Source: Bacteroidales bacterium
GTDB taxonomy: Bacteria > Bacteroidota > Bacteroidia > Bacteroidales > WCHB1-69
Length of the DNA stretch: 39,404 nucleotides
NCBI GenBank assembly: GCA_016285085.1
Contig: JAEEQA010000012.1
Coordinates: 1-39,404, forward strand
Reading direction: 5' to 3'
Positions 33,743-39,404 of the stretch are shown here, piece after piece (the stretch's first letter is position 1; every line of letters begins with the position of its first letter). Made by a program: the position numbers and the translations under genes. Under the pieces are notes generated by a model that was not told the DNA's origin, searched no databases, and saw only the letters and a list, made by a program, of their open reading frames with translations.

Positions 33743-35770
33743 TTGACCTTGAAATCCGAAAAAATACGTCTCCTCGTCCTCATCCTCGCCATCGTCGTCG
33801 CCTACGCCGACACGCTCACCCTGCACTACGCCTCCGACGACCGGATGATCATCTTCGAAAACGACTACACCCTCAAAGGTTTTAAAGGCATCCCCGAGGT
33901 GATGACCAAGGACGCCTTCACCGGCTTCTTCGGCGACAGCAAGACGCTCGTGGCCGGCGGCCGCTACCGCCCCCTCTCCCAGATCACCTTCATTCTGGAA
34001 TACGAGCTGTTCGGTGGCTCCATCCACGACAAGGTAGGCTTCCACCAATGTCCGGAAAACGAGCAGCTATTCTCCGACAGCATCCTCCCCGTGATGCAGC
34101 ACGGCGGCAACCTCATCCTCTTTATCCTGTTGTGTATCAGTATCTACGCCGTCCTGAAGCTGCTTTTCCCGAAATTTGAAAACGAGAAATGGTACTTTTC
34201 CGTGCCCTTCCTCGCCACGCTGCTGTTCGCCCTGCACCCGCTCCACACCGAGGCCGTCGCCAACATCAAGGGGCGCGACGAAATCATGAGCATGCTCGGC
34301 GCCATGCTCGCACTCTATGCTTCCCTCCGCTTCGTCAGCGACCGCAAGTGGTGGTGGCTGCTGCTCTCCTTCGCGGCGATGCTGTTCGGCATCTTCTCCA
34401 AAGAAAACGCCATCACCTTCCTCGCCGTCGTGCCGCTGTCGCTCTGGTTTGTGGAAGCGCCGAAAAAACGGGGCGACTACCTTCTCACGCTGCTGCCGCT
34501 GGTCGTGGCGACAGGTCTTTTCCTCGCCGCCCGCACCCACGCCCTCGGCGGCATGATGAACCAAAGCACCTCCGACCTCATCCTCAACAACCCCTTCGTC
34601 CATTCCACCAAAGCCCAGACCGTCGCCACCGTCATCCTGACGTGGGGCATCTACCTGCGACTGATGCTGTTCCCGCACCCGCTCACCCACGACTACTATC
34701 CGCACCAGATTGAAATCACCAACTTCGCGAATCCCGTGGTGTGGTTCGTCACGGCCATCATCATCGGTCTTATCATCTTTGCAATCAAGACTTTGAAAAA
34801 GAAAAACGTTGCATCTTACGGCATCCTGTTTTTCATCATCACTTTCTCCATCACCTCCAACCTGCTGTTCAACGTGGGCACGTTCATGAACGAGCGGTTC
34901 CTGTTCACGTCGCTGCTGGGGTTCACGCTGATTGTGGCGTTTCTGATACAGAAGTTACAGAAAACCACGGTTTCCGGCAAGGTGATGACGGTTTCGGTAA
35001 TCCTGTTGTGCCTGCTGTACGGCGGGCGGACGGCGGCCCGCAACCTCGTCTGGCACGACGACATCACCCTTTTCACCACCGATGTCAAGACCTCCAAGAA
35101 AAGCATCAAGTGCAACGTGTCGGCGGGCGGCAGCTACCTGAAACTGTACGACCAGACGGGAAAGAAGAAATATCTCAAACTGGCGGAAGAGTACCTTTTA
35201 CAGGCCTTCAAGTTGGGCAGCAACACCGCCGAATCCTACTCGCTATTGGGCAAAATGTACTTTATGAAGGAGGATTACGACCGAGCCCGCCAGTGCTACG
35301 AAATCATCCTCGCCACCGACCCCGACGACCAGCTCGCCGCCGCCAACCTGAAACTGACACAAGAGGTACAGCGGCAGAACAGTGTCGAACGCGTCACGAA
35401 GCTGATGGACGAAAACAAGACGGACGAAGCCATCGCATTAGCCAACAATCTTCTGAAACAGAGTCCCGACTCCCCACAGTTGTATAATCTGCTGGGTAGG
35501 ATTTATGGGGAAAAGAAGGGGGACATCGAGGCGGCCATCCCCTACCTGAACAAAGCCCTCGAGCTGGATCCCACCTTTGTGAGTGCCTACGAGAACCTCG
35601 GCATCGCTTACGCCACCAAAGGAAATTTTCCGAAAGCGCTCGAGCTTTTGCAGAAAGCCCTCGAACTCGACCCCGAGAACACGCATGTAATGAACAACAT
35701 CGCCATGCTGTACGGTAACATGGGGGATACGCAAAAAGAGCAGGCGTTCCGGCAGGCGCACGGTTTGTAG
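33743..35770 (+). CDS. TMTC-like polytopic membrane protein with C-terminal TPR repeats
   Basis: N-terminal GGRYRPLSQITFILEYELFG, LLFALHPLHTEAVANIKGRDEIMSML; C-terminal TPRs (AIPYLNKALELDPTFVSAYENLGIAYATKGNFPKALELLQKALELDPENTHVMNNIAMLY). TTG start. Confidence 0.8.
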   Translation: MTLKSEKIRLLVLILAIVVAYADTLTLHYASDDRMIIFENDYTLKGFKGIPEVMTKDAFTGFFGDSKTLVAGGRYRPLSQITFILEYELFGGSIHDKVGFHQCPENEQLFSDSILPVMQHGGNLILFILLCISIYAVLKLLFPKFENEKWYFSVPFLATLLFALHPLHTEAVANIKGRDEIMSMLGAMLALYASLRFVSDRKWWWLLLSFAAMLFGIFSKENAITFLAVVPLSLWFVEAPKKRGDYLLTLLPLVVATGLFLAARTHALGGMMNQSTSDLILNNPFVHSTKAQTVATVILTWGIYLRLMLFPHPLTHDYYPHQIEITNFANPVVWFVTAIIIGLIIFAIKTLKKKNVASYGILFFIITFSITSNLLFNVGTFMNERFLFTSLLGFTLIVAFLIQKLQKTTVSGKVMTVSVILLCLLYGGRTAARNLVWHDDITLFTTDVKTSKKSIKCNVSAGGSYLKLYDQTGKKKYLKLAEEYLLQAFKLGSNTAESYSLLGKMYFMKEDYDRARQCYEIILATDPDDQLAAANLKLTQEVQRQNSVERVTKLMDENKTDEAIALANNLLKQSPDSPQLYNLLGRIYGEKKGDIEAAIPYLNKALELDPTFVSAYENLGIAYATKGNFPKALELLQKALELDPENTHVMNNIAMLYGNMGDTQKEQAFRQAHGL

Positions 35771-35915
35771 AGCCGTGCAACCATTTTGTTAATTATTAGA
35801 ACTTGCAGCGTCGCTAGATGCTGCGAAAAATGATTAATTTCATTAATAAAATGCTTTTTTCCCTTAAAAAAAAACCATTTCACTTTAAAAGACTGATTAT
35901 CTTGAGAAATTGTTG

Positions 35916-35923
35916 TACTTTTG
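35916..35923 (+). promoter_or_regulatory. -7 box TACTTTTG upstream of the FISUMP-domain gene
   Basis: Matches TAnnTTTG. Confidence 0.5.
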
Positions 35924-36006
35924 CCGCCTCAAATTGCTAAATAGATCTATTAATCATACCATTTCTGTAACTTTTGTAAATTTTGTAACTTTTCTACAAT
36001 GATTCA

Positions 36007-37344
36007 TTGTATTATTTGGGTGTTTTTCTTTTAAAAGTTCTAACAACATTGAAAAGGCTACCATTCTTGCTTATATTTTTTGCTTGCAGTGTTCTTTGCT
36101 ACGGGCAAAGCGGATTTACAGTTTCCGGCTCCGGTGATTTTTCGGTAGGGCAGATGTTTGCGAGTCCTGCCTCGACTGCGGGTGTCGGTTCCGTCAGTCC
36201 CGGCCTTCAAAACGCCAACCTCATTACAGTGAACATGGAGGATGACCGCTGCGAAGGTTATGCTTACACCGACAACGGTTTCAACCTGCCCGCCACGGCC
36301 AACCCCGTGGACACCATGCTGGTCAACTACGACCCTGATGTGCGCAGCCACCTCGGTTACGACAGCATCACCAACATGGCGCTGACCATCCACCTCACCC
36401 AGCATGCAACGGACACGACCGTCTTTATGGCCGATTACGACGATCCCCGCTTCGGCACCGCCTCGGGGCATCAGGATGTGACCTACCATACATCTGACTT
36501 CGGATGCGACAGCGTGGTGGACCTGCTCGTTTACCGCATGAACGCCATCCCCGATGTGGAGGAAACAGCCCTTCCGGGCTATGACACATGGCCTGTCACG
36601 ATGAGCACCCCCACTTTCGAGCCTTCTGACTTCTATGCGGCGGGCGGCACACTGACTCCTTCCTCCGATCCCGCCTATACGGATGAATATCCCATCGGCA
36701 GAACCACACCCGTGGTCTGGACGGCCACCATCGCCGACTCTGCCGCCAACTTCACCCAGCAGGTGAAGATTAACGAGCCGGACTGCTCGTCCCTCACCCC
36801 CGAGGACGGCAGCGGCAACACTTACGAAGTCGTGCGCATCATCCACGACTGCTGGCTCAAGAAGAGTCTCCGCAGCGAGCTTTACGCCGACGGAGCCACC
36901 CCTATCCCCGATGTACGCAACTATCCGGGTGCCGATGTGGATGTTTACGGCCTCCTTTACAGCTACGACGCCGCCACCGGCTACGGCACACCGCGCGGCG
37001 ACACCCTTCAAGGCGCCTGTCCCAACGGATGGCACCTGCCCACCGAAGAGAAGGTGATGGAGGTGATGGCCTATTACGATGCCACTGAATTAATGGCCAC
37101 CGAGAACTGGGTTTCCCCCGGATCCAATCTCTCCGCATTCACCATGCAGCCTTCAGGCTTCTACGATTCGTCCAGCCTGTTCCACTATCAGGGACTGTTC
37201 ACCGTGGGTATCTTTTGGATATACGGTCCCAGTTCCACCATTTACCATGCGTGCGAGTTCGGCTATGCCTGCGGCTCGCTGGAAATCATACCCGGCACCA
37301 CCACGAAGAGTTTCAGCGTGCGCTGCCTGAAAGACAGAGAATAG
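36007..37344 (+). CDS. Secreted protein with C-terminal FISUMP (Fibrobacter succinogenes major paralogous) domain
   Basis: Signal peptide region LKRLPFLLIFFACSVLCYGQ; ACPNGWHLPTEEKVMEVMAYY ... SFSVRCLKDRE. TTG starts at 36007 or 36049. Confidence 0.82.
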   Translation: MYYLGVFLLKVLTTLKRLPFLLIFFACSVLCYGQSGFTVSGSGDFSVGQMFASPASTAGVGSVSPGLQNANLITVNMEDDRCEGYAYTDNGFNLPATANPVDTMLVNYDPDVRSHLGYDSITNMALTIHLTQHATDTTVFMADYDDPRFGTASGHQDVTYHTSDFGCDSVVDLLVYRMNAIPDVEETALPGYDTWPVTMSTPTFEPSDFYAAGGTLTPSSDPAYTDEYPIGRTTPVVWTATIADSAANFTQQVKINEPDCSSLTPEDGSGNTYEVVRIIHDCWLKKSLRSELYADGATPIPDVRNYPGADVDVYGLLYSYDAATGYGTPRGDTLQGACPNGWHLPTEEKVMEVMAYYDATELMATENWVSPGSNLSAFTMQPSGFYDSSSLFHYQGLFTVGIFWIYGPSSTIYHACEFGYACGSLEIIPGTTTKSFSVRCLKDRE

Positions 37345-37381
37345 CATATACAATTATTGGAATCATTAAATAAAATCAAAT

Positions 37382-39404
37382 ATGAAAAAAAAACTACTAA
37401 CCTTTATCGGCTTTCTGTTGATGGGTCTGTTCGCGGCATTTGCGCAGGTACCTGCCAACCAGCAGTTGAGTTACCAGGCCGTCATTCGAAACGCCTCGAA
37501 CCAACTGCTGATCAGCCAAAATAACATCTCCGTAACCGTGAACATCAAGTGTGACGGCACATTGGTTTATTCCGAAGAACACACGGGACTCCAGACCAAT
37601 GAAAACGGCTTGATCACGTTCTACATCGGCAGTGTGGCGCCCACCACGGGCACATGGGAAGGCATCAACTGGGCCATTGCCTCCATCCAGACCGTGACCA
37701 CATGGAGCGACGGCACCGTCACCTCCGATTATGTGCCGGTTGCCGCGGTCCCCTTCGCCCTGTATGCCGGCAACGTGCAGGTACAGGAGCAGGCCGACTG
37801 GAATGAAACCGACAATACCAGTGCAGCGTTCATCCAAAACAAACCCGACCTCACCGTCTATGCCACCAACGCACATCTGAACGACACTTTGAGCCACTAT
37901 CCGACGATAAATGATTTGAAAGACACGGCCACCAATGTCCGCAGCGCGCTGGTTGACACCGCCGCCGCCATCCGCGCCGACTTCCCGACAGTGAACAACG
38001 GCACGTTCACCATCACCTATGGTTCGGAAACGCCCGTCACCTTCACCGCCAACCAGGACGGCAACAGCGAAATCACCATCCCCGCACCCGCCGCACCCAA
38101 CAACGGCGCGATAACAGTCACGAGGAACAATACGGCTGTGGAGAACGGCACCTTCACCGTTGACCAGAGCACAAACCAAACGATAAACATCGCTGTTCCC
38201 ACCACCGTGGCGGAACTGACCGACGCCGCCGACTACGCGAAAGTGGCCGCCGACAATAGTTTCACCGGCACCAACACCGTGCCCAGCGGCTTCATCATCT
38301 CTGGCGAAGACGCAACCACCAGCGCCAACTGCGGCAATGTGGTGGTGAACGCCTGCGACCTCTTCGCGGTGTTCGACAGTCTGAACCGCAGAATCAGCGC
38401 GCTGGAGGATGCTCTGGATGCCCTGATGCATGCCGTTCCCCCGACTGTAACAGTGTCTTTAAGCGACATTACTTCCAACAGCATGAAAGCCACCGCCGAT
38501 GCCAACGACAACGGCACGGCCATCACCGCCTACGAATTTTGCATTTCGGTGAACAGCGACATGAGCGCGGCCTCGTGCTTCACCGGCACCGTCGCCAACT
38601 ATACCTTCACCGGTCTGGAAGCCTACACGACCTATTACGTGACCGCCAAGGCCACCAACTTGGCCGGCTCCGGCACCTCCAGCGTGGTGAGCGCCCGCAC
38701 TCCCGCCCACGCGCCCGCAGGCGTGCTCGGCAGCAGCCTGCCCCCCAAACCGACAGGATTCCAAGTGACCGTCAGCAGCCTCGATTTCAAAGAGCCCGCT
38801 GAAGGAACCGTACAGATTTTATATAAGCAAGGAAGCGGCTGCTCGGCCGACGAGGATGGTTTCACCGCATGGCCCGTTTCAGGCACACTCACCACAGGTG
38901 CCGAATACACACAGAATCTCACAGGGCTTGAACCTCTCACCGACTATTGCGTGATGGTGAAATTGACCAATGCGGACAGCACCACTACCTACGGCCCCGT
39001 GAACACCACCAGCGGTGAGGACATCAAGCTGATTATCACGCCGGAAGCCACTTCCCTTAGTCTTTGTGAAGGAGCCACGGTGAGTGACCTGTTTATGGCT
39101 GAACCTTCCTTGGGAGACGTAGAGGAATACAGCTATGAATGGTCGGACGGCACCAATACCTACAACACCAACCCCGTCACGATAACGTTCAACACCGCAG
39201 GTGCTAAAACCATCACTTGTACGGCCACGCATATCGTTGAAGGTTATACCCTTACGGCTACAGTTGCCGTTACTGTCACTTCGGCAGGCACCGCCCCGAC
39301 ATTCTCCTTCTGTGAAAACATGTTGGTGGTGGATATTGACAAGAGCAGCATCTCTGATGTCGCAACTCTTGACTGGGGCGATGGCTCAGCTATTGAAAAT
39401 ATTC
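37382..39404 (+). CDS. Large secreted surface protein with fibronectin-III-like and PKD-like regions (partial, runs off the window end)
   Basis: Open frame from ATG 37382: MKKKLLTFIGFLLMGLFAAFAQVPANQQLSYQAVIRNASNQLL...WNETDNTSAAFIQNKPDLTVYATNAHLNDTL...; no stop before the edge, so absent from the ORF track. Confidence 0.85.
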   Translation, partial: MKKKLLTFIGFLLMGLFAAFAQVPANQQLSYQAVIRNASNQLLISQNNISVTVNIKCDGTLVYSEEHTGLQTNENGLITFYIGSVAPTTGTWEGINWAIASIQTVTTWSDGTVTSDYVPVAAVPFALYAGNVQVQEQADWNETDNTSAAFIQNKPDLTVYATNAHLNDTLSHYPTINDLKDTATNVRSALVDTAAAIRADFPTVNNGTFTITYGSETPVTFTANQDGNSEITIPAPAAPNNGAITVTRNNTAVENGTFTVDQSTNQTINIAVPTTVAELTDAADYAKVAADNSFTGTNTVPSGFIISGEDATTSANCGNVVVNACDLFAVFDSLNRRISALEDALDALMHAVPPTVTVSLSDITSNSMKATADANDNGTAITAYEFCISVNSDMSAASCFTGTVANYTFTGLEAYTTYYVTAKATNLAGSGTSSVVSARTPAHAPAGVLGSSLPPKPTGFQVTVSSLDFKEPAEGTVQILYKQGSGCSADEDGFTAWPVSGTLTTGAEYTQNLTGLEPLTDYCVMVKLTNADSTTTYGPVNTTSGEDIKLIITPEATSLSLCEGATVSDLFMAEPSLGDVEEYSYEWSDGTNTYNTNPVTITFNTAGAKTITCTATHIVEGYTLTATVAVTVTSAGTAPTFSFCENMLVVDIDKSSISDVATLDWGDGSAIENI

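Noticed and set aside
34067-34705. 212-aa minus-strand ORF
   Set aside because: Antisense to the TMTC-like gene, no domain.
36058-37035. 325-aa minus-strand ORF
   Set aside because: Antisense to the FISUMP-domain gene.
37397-38431. 344-aa minus-strand ORF
   Set aside because: Antisense to the surface-protein frame that has a signal peptide and coherent repeats; Gly/Val/His-rich translation is an antisense artefact.

Overview
The window looks like a Bacteroidetes/Bacteroidales chromosome: Bacteroidetes-type -7 boxes (TAnnTTTG), a T9SS sorting domain and FISUMP-type surface proteins. Core content includes folC, a trimeric [FeFe]-hydrogenase cluster, radC, coaE, lysS, an ABC-F ATPase, a SufE-like gene, a Trk/Ktr K+ uptake pair, and a CreD-type operon with its own winged-helix regulator. 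Accessory content includes a PPAD-like (peptidylarginine/agmatine deiminase family) secreted protein and a zeta-toxin-like kinase with a small overlapping partner ORF. There is a TMTC-like membrane/TPR protein upstream of surface proteins, and a 4.2-kb island (AAA/DUF4143-type ATPase plus a restriction-modification pair with a frameshifted nuclease) between identical 40-bp direct repeats. The most unusual non-coding signal is a family of heptamer arrays (consensus WTAGKGD). They occur at three loci, always at the 3' end of a gene with the native TAG stop inside or abutting the array. Because 7 = 1 mod 3, the TAG falls in all three frames. Two of the three arrays also sit next to a CGTCTCTAC palindromic-repeat motif. 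All calls come from reading the sequence and the supplied ORFs; no database search was run.
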